Of a stretch of DNA of 64,000 bases, positions 1-9,265 are shown piece after piece; position 1 is the first letter of the stretch, and each line of letters starts with the position of its first letter. Both the position numbers and the translations under genes were made by a program. The stretch covers positions 248,001 through 312,000 of the forward strand of contig JAPPUL010000076.1 in NCBI GenBank assembly GCA_026874595.1, in the 5' to 3' direction. This DNA is from Sipunculus nudus (Eukaryota; Annelida; Sipuncula; Golfingiida; Sipunculidae). A model generated the notes under the pieces. It did no database searches, was not told where the DNA came from, and saw only the letters and a list, made by a program, of their open reading frames with translations.

Positions 1-735
1 ATGCTTAAGGCAGAGGTTTCGAATCGGTTAGTAGATAAGCTTTTGTTATTTCAACATGCGTTAGATGAGGGGATAGTCTTAGAAGGGGTGTCTTTGAAGG
101 AGGAGTGTAAACGCAGGGGGCTTGAGGGAAGTTATTCTAGTTATAGTGGATCTGAACTTGAAGAGCTTGTGCGAATGGAGCTAATAATAGATATATTGGA
201 AAGGAGGCTTATAGAGGATTTAAAGGAGATGGGAGATGATGTGCTACATAAATATTACGAAGAGAACAAGAGGTACTTTTCGTATGGGCGTGGAGTATCT
301 ATAAGACATATCTTAATAAAGAGCACAGGTAACAGTGTGTTGGATAAGGAATCTAGAGATATGGCCCAGGGCTTATTAGATCTTTTAACTAGCGGGACAG
401 AAGGTTTTACAACGATAGCTAAAAAGTATTCTGATTGTGAGAGTGGACAGAGGGGAGGGGAACTTGGATATATATACAAGGGGGCATTAGGAGATGAAGA
501 ATTTGAAGAGATTATATTTAGTCTTGAGATAAGAAAGCCTTCTGGGATATTCGAGAGTAAGTATGGCTATCATATAGTTGAGGTACTTAATGCGGTAGAT
601 AACTTTACACCTTCCTTTTTAACGGTTAAGGATATTATACGCGATATATTGCATGAGAAGGTAAAAGAGGAGCGGCGAGAGGCATTAATTGAGCTTTTAT
701 GGGAGCGTGCAAACATAGAATATATTGCAGTATAA
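1..735 (+). CDS. Parvulin-type (PpiC) peptidyl-prolyl cis-trans isomerase, probably 5'-truncated by the window edge
   Basis: The C-terminal part (residues about 98-197) is a rotamase/PpiC domain: RHILIK opens the domain, followed by AKKYSDCESGQRGGELGY and then YGYHIVEV, all standard parvulin landmarks. The preceding 95 residues are charged and helical, as in the chaperone regions of SurA/PrsA-like proteins. Such enzymes help fold exported and outer-membrane proteins. The frame is open from base 1, so a signal peptide and more N-terminal sequence may lie outside the window; the ATG at base 1 need not be the real start. It converges with the PAS-protein gene, with about 35 bases between them. 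The isomerase family is well supported; periplasmic location is inferred. Confidence 0.85.
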   Translation: MLKAEVSNRLVDKLLLFQHALDEGIVLEGVSLKEECKRRGLEGSYSSYSGSELEELVRMELIIDILERRLIEDLKEMGDDVLHKYYEENKRYFSYGRGVSIRHILIKSTGNSVLDKESRDMAQGLLDLLTSGTEGFTTIAKKYSDCESGQRGGELGYIYKGALGDEEFEEIIFSLEIRKPSGIFESKYGYHIVEVLNAVDNFTPSFLTVKDIIRDILHEKVKEERREALIELLWERANIEYIAV

Positions 736-769
736 AGCCTAGAGTATAGAAGATAGATATAGATTGCTT

Positions 770-3700
770 TTAATTTTCAAAAGACTTATCTAAAGTAGTT
801 AATAAAGCTATAATATTTTTGTAACCGGATGGATCAATATACTCACTACAAGAAAGCTTTAAGTCTATCTTTTGCCCAGTTTTAGTTTTAATGCCGATAA
901 CTTTCATGGAGCTTTTATTAAGCGAGTTAAGTAAAACATTGTTGGTTGTATTAAATAATTTAGAAAACTTTCTTCCGATTAGCTCAGCATGGTTAAAGCC
1001 AAGTATTTTAGTAATAGCCTGATTTGTAAATAATATTTCTTCTTTCATATTCGTAGTAAGTACCATATATGGCAATTTGTTAACAATATTTCTATATTTC
1101 TCACGACTGTTATTAGTAAGCCTTTCAATTATCTTTGTATGAGTTACATCTTCATACACCAACATTGTCCCAAATGCATTATTATATGTAGTATCGTATA
1201 ATATAGTTCCATTTATATTTATATATGATTTACCTTGAAGGAAGGGTAGATCTTCAAGTAGAGCCTCATCTATTGTAAAGTCTTTATGTTCTGTTAAAAG
1301 TTCCTTTATAGCATGATTTATTTTTTTAGAGTTTGCAAGTGAAAATATACTCTTACCTATAACAGTTTTACAATTTAGCTTCTTATCCTCTTTATTAAGG
1401 CAACTAGTATTACTTTCTATTATTGTTCCACCGAGGTCTGTTATAAATATTTTTGAGGGGATATTACCTAGTATCTGTTTGTACTTTTCTGCTACTAGAT
1501 TAGTTTCTTGTAAACTAGCTTCTTTTGGCTTTATAGATGATTTTAAAGAACGCTCTTTATTATTTGTAGCGTTATTCGTAGCGTTTTGTCCGTTTGGTAA
1601 TATCTTTTTTATTAGTATTAATATTTGTCCAATGGCACCTGTAGTCTTTAATACAGGATTAAAGAACATCTCAAAATCTATTTTCTTATGTATGTTGTTA
1701 TATATGCTTTGCTTTATTTTAAGACTCTTTTTAGCCTTTTTCACTTTCTCTATTATAAGTCTTTTCCCTTCTATTAGGTTTGGATACGCATTTATAAACT
1801 TTACTCCTGCTTTATTTAAACTTTCAACCTCTACAGTCTTTTCTGGGTTTACTGCAAATAATGGATTTGAGTGAGATTGTTGTAGGCTAAGTGAGAACTC
1901 GGTCTTATCAAATAACACATCTTTCACATTTTTATAGTGCTCTTTATAATAATCTGTTTCAACTACTTTTGTGTCTAGATATATAAGTAACTCTTGTATC
2001 TGATGCTTTTCGTTATATAATGGAGTGAATCTTGCATAAAGGTTCTCCTCTTCCCCTTGCTTATTCTTTAGCTTTATCTTTGTGAGCTTAGAAAAACTCT
2101 TTTGCCTATATATATTATCCACCACATTCATAAATAAGGGATTTAATTCTTTTATGTTTTTAAGCTCACTTTTAGTGTAGCCAAGAAAATCAAGACTACA
2201 TTTGTTTATAAAGATTATTTTTCCATCCTTTGAATTTGAAGACGAAGAGTTTGATGACTTTTTAATGTCTTTTGTAACCCCTCCATAACGGATAACCACA
2301 AACATTCCAAGCGTATTTAAATAGTTTAGCAGTTTCGTATTTTTCCTTATCAGTTTGTCATTCTCTGCAAATTGCACCTCACTTATTTTAAAGGGATTTT
2401 CTATACTGCTTTCTTCTTCAAGCTTTGAGAGCATCGCTTTTCTAAGTCTCTCTTTTTTTGTCTGTTCTTTAAACTCTTCTTTTAAACCCTTGCCATGTCC
2501 GCCTCTTAGCCTTTTTACTATGGCTGTGAAGAACTTTTTCTCTCCAATTTTATAACAACAAAAGGAAAGGGAAAGCTTTATTATTTTTCCATCCTTACCC
2601 CTTCCGTTCGTTTTTATGTTTTGACCTATTATGTAACTCTCGTTTGAACTTAGTATATTGCTTAGCCTGTGTTTGTATGGATGTGATTCCTCATCTACTA
2701 AGAGCTTTTTAATTGATTTGTTTAGTATTTCATTTTTCTCATATCCAAAAATACTTTGAGCTTTGTAGTTCCAAAATAATATCTTTCCTGCTCCGTCTGT
2801 TGATATTATTCCATCTTCAGAAAGACGTGATAGTAAACTTAGACTTAATTCCGTTCGTTTTAGACTCTCTTCAAGCTTTTTTGTTTGCGTTATGTCAAGA
2901 AAATAGATTACTATGCTTTTTAAAAGACCATCTTCCTTTACTCCGGATATTGATAAATGAACATTTAATATACGCCCTGACTTGCTTTTTAAAAGAGTTT
3001 CTAATTTATAACTATCTCGTGCCAAAAGAGGACTTAGAATTTTATTGTGTACGCCCTCTTCACTCTCTTCATAAAACAATAGCGACACATCCTTATTAAG
3101 CACTTCCTCTTCTTTATAACCAAATAATCGCTTTGCTCCCACGCTCCAGCTTGATATCCGCCCCTCCAAATCTATGAATATTAGGGCTTCGTGTATTTGG
3201 TTTATTATCTTCTCTTCAAATTGTAACTCGTTATGCGCTTTTGTAAGATGAATCGTAAGCTGGCTTATTGTCTCTTCTAAATGCTTTTGATAGACTTGTA
3301 AATCCTTGTTTTCAACCATTTGATAGGCAAGATCTCTTGTTAAGTTCTCATCCTTGTGCAATAACTCATCTTTTAACAATTTAACTTTAAGCGACAACTT
3401 CGTTTTGAAAAGTACATCTGCTTTTTTTATGCCATGTAATACGAAATCGTCTTTATCATAAACGCCATAAACACCAGCTTTATAAACACCATCTTTCACT
3501 TTCCCTTTAATATCTAATTCCTTACTCTGTTTTGAGATGTTTTTAGATTTTGTAAGTTTTAGATATAAAAATACCAGTTCTGACTCTTCTATACTGACTT
3601 TTTTAAGCATGTTTACAAAATGTTCACGTAGCTCATCCTCTATTATAAATAGATTGGGAGGCCGTTTGAAAACGTTTATAAGCTTTTTATTGTCAAGCTC

Positions 3701-3823
3701 TTTTGATTTGTAATAAGATATATTATAGCGGGCTTCGTTTAGTATTTTCTCAAGCCTTTTTATATGGGCATCTTTATTCTCTGTTATTATAACTATATGT
3801 TCATTAACTATATGTTCATTCAT
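770..3823 (-). CDS. Multi-PAS sensor protein with no recognisable output domain
   Basis: The 1017-aa product starts with a stretch of about 90 residues that vaguely recalls a response-regulator receiver fold, followed by charged coiled-coil sequence. It then has about five PAS-like modules near residues 210-320, 330-440, 515-620, 775-880 and 905-1010. Typical PAS pieces are GRISSWSVGAKRLFGYKEEE, GKILFWNYKAQSIFGYEKNE and EILFTNQAITKILGFNHAEL, each followed by a FLDIT/VYEDVT-type end. No histidine-kinase, GGDEF, EAL or HTH domain follows the last PAS; the protein simply stops. No membrane segment is evident, so it is probably cytoplasmic and signals through a partner. The start lies in a direct repeat (3791-3820) that duplicates the N-terminal NEHIV. 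Confidence 0.75.
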   Translation of the reverse strand: MNEHIVNEHIVIITENKDAHIKRLEKILNEARYNISYYKSKELDNKKLINVFKRPPNLFIIEDELREHFVNMLKKVSIEESELVFLYLKLTKSKNISKQSKELDIKGKVKDGVYKAGVYGVYDKDDFVLHGIKKADVLFKTKLSLKVKLLKDELLHKDENLTRDLAYQMVENKDLQVYQKHLEETISQLTIHLTKAHNELQFEEKIINQIHEALIFIDLEGRISSWSVGAKRLFGYKEEEVLNKDVSLLFYEESEEGVHNKILSPLLARDSYKLETLLKSKSGRILNVHLSISGVKEDGLLKSIVIYFLDITQTKKLEESLKRTELSLSLLSRLSEDGIISTDGAGKILFWNYKAQSIFGYEKNEILNKSIKKLLVDEESHPYKHRLSNILSSNESYIIGQNIKTNGRGKDGKIIKLSLSFCCYKIGEKKFFTAIVKRLRGGHGKGLKEEFKEQTKKERLRKAMLSKLEEESSIENPFKISEVQFAENDKLIRKNTKLLNYLNTLGMFVVIRYGGVTKDIKKSSNSSSSNSKDGKIIFINKCSLDFLGYTKSELKNIKELNPLFMNVVDNIYRQKSFSKLTKIKLKNKQGEEENLYARFTPLYNEKHQIQELLIYLDTKVVETDYYKEHYKNVKDVLFDKTEFSLSLQQSHSNPLFAVNPEKTVEVESLNKAGVKFINAYPNLIEGKRLIIEKVKKAKKSLKIKQSIYNNIHKKIDFEMFFNPVLKTTGAIGQILILIKKILPNGQNATNNATNNKERSLKSSIKPKEASLQETNLVAEKYKQILGNIPSKIFITDLGGTIIESNTSCLNKEDKKLNCKTVIGKSIFSLANSKKINHAIKELLTEHKDFTIDEALLEDLPFLQGKSYININGTILYDTTYNNAFGTMLVYEDVTHTKIIERLTNNSREKYRNIVNKLPYMVLTTNMKEEILFTNQAITKILGFNHAELIGRKFSKLFNTTNNVLLNSLNKSSMKVIGIKTKTGQKIDLKLSCSEYIDPSGYKNIIALLTTLDKSFEN
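3791..3820. repeat. Two 15-bp tandem copies at the start of the PAS gene
   Basis: The unit AACTATATGTTCATT occurs twice back to back directly inside the start codon of the PAS gene, duplicating the residues NEHIV. Further upstream, at about 3840-3890, three imperfect ~17-bp copies of a TTGACTTT-containing element fill the short divergent intergenic region. Confidence 0.9.
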
Positions 3824-4010
3824 TTTGTTACGATTACTTTCATATTTTGACTTTAGTTCATATTTGGACTTTGTCCATTTTGACTTTATATGGTGTTATC
3901 TTATTCTCACAAACACACTTTAAAACACCTTTAACAGATTAATATGGACCTTTTTTAATTAGATGTATTTAATGCTTTATTTGTTTTTTGTTTTAGGCTA
4001 AATTTTATTT

Positions 4011-4964
4011 ATGATATTTAAATTTTATGATAAAAAGTTAAGTGATATACCTACACTTAGTGTCGATGGCATTGCTCCTTTAGGTACAAATCTAAGCCAT
4101 TGGCCGGGAAATAGAACTCCCGAAAACCTTAAGGCTGATACCTCAACACAAATTTGTTTTAACTACATAAAGCAGCTTGCAAGCAAAGCTCATAAAGAAG
4201 CTCATAAAGAAAGGCATAAAGAAGATATTCTTACAATTAATCATTATGATACTGATGGCTTTTTGTCTTTATGCGTCATTTTGTATCCTGAACTTGCTTT
4301 AAAACATAAAACCTTGCTTATAGATAGTGCCATAACAGGTGATTTTAGACGTTTTCGAGGCTTGCATCCGCTTAAAATAGATCTTAGTGTCTGTGCTTTT
4401 AAAAGTGACACACAAATTGCAAAAACCCTTACTAATTTTACAAATGAAGTGCAAAAACGACAGATTATGTATGACGAACTTTTAAAACTATTCCCTACCT
4501 TTCTTTCCTATGAGCAACTTGATAAGCAATTTAGATATCTTTGGCATAAGGAGGAGAAGCAAATTGTTGAGGAGCTTATTAATAAAAACGCAGATATTAC
4601 ATTTTATAAAGATATAGATTTAGCGGTTATAGAATCTAGCACCAAGCTGCATGAGATTACAATTAACACCTTTTCCTATCCGGCTTTACGTATACTAACC
4701 ATTATTTCCAATAAAAAAGAAAATGTTAATAAATATAATTTCATGTATACTGTGGATAGTTGGTTTGAAATTGTTTCTCGTAGAGTATCAAAACGTCTTG
4801 CTCTTGAACCTATGGTAAATGCATTTAATGATTTGGAACAAAATGATTCTTGGACTTGTACGTCTATTAAAGACCCAACGCCCTGTCTTAGACACGAGGG
4901 TAATTCTAATATATCTAAAAGCAAATTAGTTTATATGCTTACACAATTTCTTTCGAAGGAATAG
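4011..4964 (+). CDS. Conserved hypothetical protein resembling the DUF6687 family
   Basis: The 317-aa product has no signal peptide or membrane segment. Its N-terminal half has LSHWPGNRTPENLKADTSTQ (residues about 30-49) and then NHYDTDGF (about 80-87). From memory this pairing is typical of DUF6687 proteins; NHxDTDG also recalls the metal-binding DHH motif of phosphoesterases, but that comparison is my inference. The insertion AHKEAHKERHKE (about 61-72) is a 12-bp tandem repeat in DNA just before the motif. It is divergent from the PAS gene and convergent with the diguanylate cyclase gene. No function is assigned; the family label needs a profile search. Confidence 0.6.
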   Translation: MIFKFYDKKLSDIPTLSVDGIAPLGTNLSHWPGNRTPENLKADTSTQICFNYIKQLASKAHKEAHKERHKEDILTINHYDTDGFLSLCVILYPELALKHKTLLIDSAITGDFRRFRGLHPLKIDLSVCAFKSDTQIAKTLTNFTNEVQKRQIMYDELLKLFPTFLSYEQLDKQFRYLWHKEEKQIVEELINKNADITFYKDIDLAVIESSTKLHEITINTFSYPALRILTIISNKKENVNKYNFMYTVDSWFEIVSRRVSKRLALEPMVNAFNDLEQNDSWTCTSIKDPTPCLRHEGNSNISKSKLVYMLTQFLSKE

Positions 4965-4997
4965 GGGGAGGAAGCGAAAGAGGAGTAGGAGTAATTA

Positions 4998-5035
4998 CAC
5001 TTTAACTTATATTTTTTTAAATTAAGTTTACAGTG
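4998..5035. terminator. Possible bidirectional terminator between convergent genes
   Basis: An imperfect stem-loop pairs CACT..AACTTA with TAAGTT..AGTG around an A/T-rich loop, followed by a T-run on the plus strand. It lies in the convergent junction and overlaps the last codons of the minus-strand diguanylate cyclase gene (stop at 5017). Confidence 0.4.
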
Positions 5036-6303
5036 TTTTTCCCAGAGCGTTTGGACTTGTACATAGCCTTATCAGCTCGGGATATTGCGTCATTATAATC
5101 TTCACCCGCTTGCAAAGCAGTAATTCCAAAACTACATGTTATGTTTAAGTTATGAGCTGTCAAAGGCGATTTTTCTATCCGTTGTCTAAGACGTTCTGCT
5201 TGTATATTTGCAGCCTCTTTTGAGCTACTTGTCAATATTATAAATTCATCACCACCCCATCTGGATGCGATATCCTCACCTCTTATAGATTCTGTTATTA
5301 TCTTGCCAAGTGCAGACAATAGCTCATCTCCCGTAATGTGTCCGTATGTGTCATTTATTGTCTTAAAATTGTCTATATCAAAAAATATTACTGATATTGC
5401 ATAGCCTTTCCCTTCTATACTACGGGCAGCAATAGTCTTAATGCATAACTTTATGAATTTGCTACGACCGTAAAGCTTAGTTAAACTATCAAGCTCAAGA
5501 TCGTTTATTATCTCATCTTTTGCTTGTAATATCTCAGTTACTTCAGTTAGGGAAATTATGTGTTGTTTTGAAGATTTTATATATGTATGGCTAACTACGA
5601 AAAGCCGTTCAGTATTGTCTTTATATGCCTTTAGGCTTAGGGTATGAACTTTTTCTTTCTGATTTAGTATAACCTCAAGCCATAATTTATCATCTATTAA
5701 GTTTTGCTTTTTGTTATTAAGCTTTGTAATAAAGTTGCAAAGACCTGTAGCTTTGGTATAAAAGTCATCTATAGTTCTTAAGTTAAGATAGAATAATGCT
5801 TTTTTGTTTAAATACTCTATTTTTAAATTCTCGTTTAAAAGCATTAAGAAAGTGGGATTTATATCAAGGATATCTTCAATAACTTGTTTGTTATCAACAT
5901 ATTCTGGACTTATACCAAGCTTTATTATACATATTGTCCATAATAGTGTAGTTACATTTTCCCTGCGTTTTACATAATGTATATTGACATTAGTCTCCTC
6001 ATATCGAATACTTTCTTTATCCTCTATATAGATTATAGGTATTTTTAAATCTCTTTCTAAGAGAATATCAGCTGTGCTATATAATTCCTCGTAACTTCCA
6101 TCTTCTATAACCACTATATCAAAAATAGTTTTATTTTGCAAAGAGCTTAGATAGCTTGAAAGCCCTAATATACTTGTTCTAGATATCTTTTTATCAAAAA
6201 AAGACTGTATTTTACTTTGTGTCTTTAGCCCTTTATCTCCTATCCATAATATAGATATGCTTGATAAGGAATCTATTTTATTTTCGTAGGAAATGCTTTT
6301 CAT
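5017..6303 (-). CDS. Diguanylate cyclase (GGDEF) with REC-like and PAS-like N-terminus
   Basis: The C-terminal domain (residues about 265-428) is a complete GGDEF domain. It has LTKLYGRSKF, FFDIDNFKTINDTYGH for metal/GTP binding, and the active-site loop RWGGDEF (GGDEF at 350-354). RGED five residues upstream matches the RxxD inhibitory site, so product inhibition by c-di-GMP is expected. The first ~135 residues resemble a receiver-like domain (VVIEDGSYEEL..DLKIPIIYIED) and are followed by a PAS-like module. Predicted role: c-di-GMP synthesis controlled by an input signal. No transmembrane segment is seen. The ATG start is in context CATCTTGTAA on the complementary strand. No EAL domain is encoded nearby. 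Confidence 0.9.
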   Translation of the reverse strand: MKSISYENKIDSLSSISILWIGDKGLKTQSKIQSFFDKKISRTSILGLSSYLSSLQNKTIFDIVVIEDGSYEELYSTADILLERDLKIPIIYIEDKESIRYEETNVNIHYVKRRENVTTLLWTICIIKLGISPEYVDNKQVIEDILDINPTFLMLLNENLKIEYLNKKALFYLNLRTIDDFYTKATGLCNFITKLNNKKQNLIDDKLWLEVILNQKEKVHTLSLKAYKDNTERLFVVSHTYIKSSKQHIISLTEVTEILQAKDEIINDLELDSLTKLYGRSKFIKLCIKTIAARSIEGKGYAISVIFFDIDNFKTINDTYGHITGDELLSALGKIITESIRGEDIASRWGGDEFIILTSSSKEAANIQAERLRQRIEKSPLTAHNLNITCSFGITALQAGEDYNDAISRADKAMYKSKRSGKNTVNLI

Positions 6304-6510
6304 CTTGTAATGTGCCCCCTTGTAATAAACCCAAGTTGCTTAAATACCTTACTTTAATATTATCCTAAGTATATGCACCCTTTTTAAGAAATTCTATTTT
6401 CAGGAATTATATTATATTAACATGCTTTAAAGCGTCATCTTAGCAATAATCCATATTTTTTTGTAATTCTTTATATTTTTACTATTATCTATATTTTTAT
6501 CTTATTGCGT

Positions 6511-7233
6511 TTAGCTTTTTTTAAACGCCATAGTATCAAAGCGTTGTCCACTTACAAAATCACTTTTACTATCTGCAAGATATATAAACACATCCATAAT
6601 AGAATCTGGATGACTTAATGTCATTGGATCTTCATTAGGATAGGCACATGCTCGCATCTTCGTTCTCGTTGCTCCCGGGTTTACTGTGTTCACTTTGATT
6701 TTATGATTAGCAAGTTCTTGAGCAAGAACTTCACTAAATCCTTCAACTCCAAATTTAGATACACTATAAGCTCCCCACATGCCATGTCCCCGCCTCCCTA
6801 CAGTAGAACTTATATTTATTATAGACCCCGCAGCGCTTTTAAGCATTAAAGGCAAAAACGTCTTAGTCACATAAAACATGCCATTTATATTTATATTTAT
6901 GACCTCATCCCATATCGCCTCATCGTAATCTTTTATTTTTGATATCTGGCCTAAGTATCCTGCATTATTAACTAGTATATCTAAACTGCTAGAATTAAAA
7001 GCTATGTCTTTATAAAGATTTTTTACCTGAGTCTTATCTGCAATGTCACAAACAAAATATTGACATCTTGAGGAGCTATTTGCATTTATAATATCTTTTG
7101 TTTGGCAAAGCTCTTCTTCGTTTCTAGAAACAATATAAACATAAGCTCCTTCCTTAGCATAAGCCATTGCAATACTTCTCCCAATCCCTCTACCACCCCC
7201 AGTTATAAGAGCTTTTTTATCTTTTAATCTCAT
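6511..7233 (-). CDS. Short-chain dehydrogenase/reductase
   Basis: A classical SDR of 240 aa. The cofactor glycine motif TGGGRGIG is at residues 11-18, the NNAG motif near 90, the catalytic Ser is in NISSTVGRR (~140-148), and the Y-x3-K pair is in YSVSKFGVEGF (~155-160). PGATRTKM is the usual cofactor/substrate loop. It is an NAD(P)-dependent oxidoreductase; the substrate cannot be deduced, though family members include 3-oxoacyl-ACP reductase-like enzymes. It is the last gene of a minus-strand run fur-like, nudix, SDR. A 12-bp repeat array (7232-7278) fills the leader right up to its start codon. Confidence 0.88.
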   Translation of the reverse strand: MRLKDKKALITGGGRGIGRSIAMAYAKEGAYVYIVSRNEEELCQTKDIINANSSSRCQYFVCDIADKTQVKNLYKDIAFNSSSLDILVNNAGYLGQISKIKDYDEAIWDEVINININGMFYVTKTFLPLMLKSAAGSIINISSTVGRRGHGMWGAYSVSKFGVEGFSEVLAQELANHKIKVNTVNPGATRTKMRACAYPNEDPMTLSHPDSIMDVFIYLADSKSDFVSGQRFDTMAFKKS

Positions 7234-7278
7234 TTGTTAATTGTTAATTCATTTGTTAATTCATTTGTTAATTCATTT
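7232..7278. repeat. 12-bp tandem repeat in the leader of the SDR gene
   Basis: About three copies of ATTCATTTGTTA plus a diverged partial copy lie immediately upstream of, and touching, the SDR start codon on the minus strand. They occupy the position where the ribosome binding site should be. Confidence 0.85.
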
Positions 7279-7305
7279 AAGAACTAAGTTATCTATTTTA
7301 CTCTA

Positions 7306-7860
7306 TTACACGATCCCAAGCGACTTTACAAGAGTTAAGGACAGCATAGTTTTCATATCGTTAATTGTTCCATTGTGAACCAAATCTAGTGCATCCTGGA
7401 ACTTAATTTCAAACGGCTTTACAAATTCATCTATATCACCAGCTTGTGTGCTTTTAGATAAGTTCTTAGCAACAAAAAAGTGCATAACCTCAGTACTATA
7501 TCCAACGCATGGATAAAAAGTGCTTATATGTTTTATGTCTCTAGATATATATCCACTCTCCTCGGCAAGCTCTCGATTTGCTGCACTTAATATCTTTTCT
7601 TCTGGTTCTATTTTACCGGCTGGAACCTCGATAAAAACTTTTCTTAATGCATAGCGATATTGCCTTATAAGTATAATATTTTGGTTTTTAAGAATAGGGA
7701 GAATAACAACTGCTCCTGGATGGGTAATGTATTCTCTATAAGATGTATTTTTATTAGGCAATAAAACTTTGTCTTTTCTAAGAGTTGTTAAACTACCCTT
7801 ATAAAGTAGCTTTGACTCTAAGGTCTTCTCTTCAAGGCAATCCAAAATAAACTTCCCCAA
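7306..7860 (-). CDS. Nudix hydrolase, ADP-ribose pyrophosphatase type
   Basis: The 184-aa protein carries a full Nudix box: G-x5-E-x7-REL-x-EE-x-GY in GKIEPEEKILSAANRELAEE (residues ~81-100). The upstream VILIRQYRYALRK-like strand and EVPAGK are typical of ADP-ribose pyrophosphatases (NudF/YqkG). The predicted reaction is Mg-dependent hydrolysis of ADP-ribose to AMP and ribose-5-phosphate. Translation probably starts at TTG (7860); the only nearby ATG upstream is out of frame and no internal Met precedes the conserved region. It lies 23 bases after the Fur-family gene and before the SDR gene, so all three are likely cotranscribed. Confidence 0.88.
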   Translation of the reverse strand: MGKFILDCLEEKTLESKLLYKGSLTTLRKDKVLLPNKNTSYREYITHPGAVVILPILKNQNIILIRQYRYALRKVFIEVPAGKIEPEEKILSAANRELAEESGYISRDIKHISTFYPCVGYSTEVMHFFVAKNLSKSTQAGDIDEFVKPFEIKFQDALDLVHNGTINDMKTMLSLTLVKSLGIV

Positions 7861-7883
7861 AACATTCTGGATGTAATGTATAA

Positions 7884-8348
7884 TTAGCTTTTTAAAGGCA
7901 TATTTTCTTTATTCTTTGCGCATTCACTACAAAAGCCAAATATCTGTAAAGAGTGATCGGTTTCTATGAAGTTATATTTTTTACAGATCATAGATTGCCT
8001 ATCCTCAATAACATTGTCGACAAACTCAATAATCTTGTTACAAGAAATGCAAATCAGATGGTCATGATGAGCATAATCAAGAGCATGTTCATATCGGTAT
8101 GAATCATCTATTTTCAATCTTTTAAGCATGTTAATTTTGACAAAAAGGTTAATGGTGCGATATATAGTAGATTTTGCAACATTAACATTACGTTCTTTAA
8201 GTAGTTTAACAAGGTCCTTAACATCAAAGTGAGAATGAATGCTACAAATGGCTTCAATAATATTATCACGTTCTTTGGTGTTATTAAGTTTATTATTCTT
8301 GGCAAAATAGCGAAAGGTGGCGATTGCTTTGTCGATATCAGAGTTCAT
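7884..8348 (-). CDS. Fur-family metal- or peroxide-responsive repressor
   Basis: A 154-aa protein of typical Fur length. An N-terminal winged helix is followed by STIYRTINLF (recognition-helix region, ~79-88). The metal-binding core includes YEHALDYAHHDHLICISC and a second pair CSEC near the C-terminus. Two CxxC pairs form the structural zinc site of the Fur/PerR/Zur group. Which metal or signal it senses cannot be decided from sequence alone. It heads a run with the nudix and SDR genes and is divergent from the FliL-like gene. A link to the znuABC-like importer at 26.5-29.2 kb is plausible but unproven. Confidence 0.9.
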   Translation of the reverse strand: MNSDIDKAIATFRYFAKNNKLNNTKERDNIIEAICSIHSHFDVKDLVKLLKERNVNVAKSTIYRTINLFVKINMLKRLKIDDSYRYEHALDYAHHDHLICISCNKIIEFVDNVIEDRQSMICKKYNFIETDHSLQIFGFCSECAKNKENMPLKS

Positions 8349-8541
8349 AAGAGTAAAAAGAGGCTAAAACCATAAAAAAGTAATTATATAATAATAAATA
8401 CTTTTGAATGAAAAAAGTATGAATATTAGAGATATAGAGTATGTTTTTTATAAGTTTTTGTAATAAATACCGAAAAACTGACAAGCGTATGCAAAAGAAA
8501 GCATAGTGCACTAGTTTTAAAAAAAGATGGATAAATAGAGG

Positions 8542-9135
8542 ATGGCAACGGGACAAGAAGAACAACAGGAAGGGCAAAAAGCTTTAAAAGAGGAAGGTTT
8601 AGAGGGGGAGGGGCAAGATAAGTATACAGAGCTTAAATATTACGGTAAAAACGCATTGAAGATATTGTTTTTGCTTTTATGTTTATTTGTGGCTTATATA
8701 ATATCTAGGGGAATAACGCAATCAGAGCTATCAAAGTTAGAGGTAAAGAAAGTAGATGATTTATATGAGTTTCCAAAGAGTGTAAAAGGCAAACCCCTTA
8801 CGATATATCGATTTGCGGGACAAAGACAAGGCGAAGATCGAGAATTTAGAATAAAGCTTGAAGATCGCCGAGTGTTGTTGTTGGTGAGTTTATATTTAGG
8901 ATACGAGGAAGGAGATGCGGAACTTGAAGAGGAGCTTATAAAACGTGAGATAGAGCTATGGGATAAGATACACTACATTTTATCAACAAAAAGTTATGCA
9001 GATATGAGTACAGCAAAAAGGCGTCAGGAGAACTTAAAAGCAGAGCTTATAAATGGAATAAACGGACTTTTAACACAAGGGAAGATAGAAGATATATACT
9101 TTGGAAGGTTTTTTATAGGGAAGTTGCCACAATAG
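8542..9135 (+). CDS. FliL-like membrane protein
   Basis: The 197-aa product has a polar, Glu/Gln-rich N-terminus, one transmembrane helix (ILFLLLCLFVAYIIS, ~48-62) and a C-terminal domain with FliL character. FRIKLEDRRVLLLVSLYLGY is followed by a helix and KIHYILSTKSYADM, then ELINGINGLLTQGKI..IYFGRFFI, matching the family pattern of a beta-strand, 'i..lls..t..dl' and a closing 'yF..F'. FliL is an inner-membrane protein at the flagellar stator that supports motor output. The next gene is a second, larger FliL-like protein in the same orientation. No other flagellar gene is in the window, so the assignment rests on sequence alone. Confidence 0.65.
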   Translation: MATGQEEQQEGQKALKEEGLEGEGQDKYTELKYYGKNALKILFLLLCLFVAYIISRGITQSELSKLEVKKVDDLYEFPKSVKGKPLTIYRFAGQRQGEDREFRIKLEDRRVLLLVSLYLGYEEGDAELEEELIKREIELWDKIHYILSTKSYADMSTAKRRQENLKAELINGINGLLTQGKIEDIYFGRFFIGKLPQ

Positions 9136-9265
9136 GAATAGAAATAGATATGATAGAGTTAGATAGGATAGGGTAGGTTAAGTTTATAGTTTTATAAAGC
9201 GGTTTAAATAAAAGTTAATTATGTTTGGTTTATTAATATTTAAAGAGACTTAAGGTAGGAATGTA

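Noticed and set aside
8338-8577. Minus-strand hydrophobic ORF (79 codons) between the fur-like and FliL-like genes
   Set aside because: It is Phe/Leu-rich low-complexity translation of AT-rich DNA, overlaps the FliL-like start on the other strand and has no recognisable RBS or homology.
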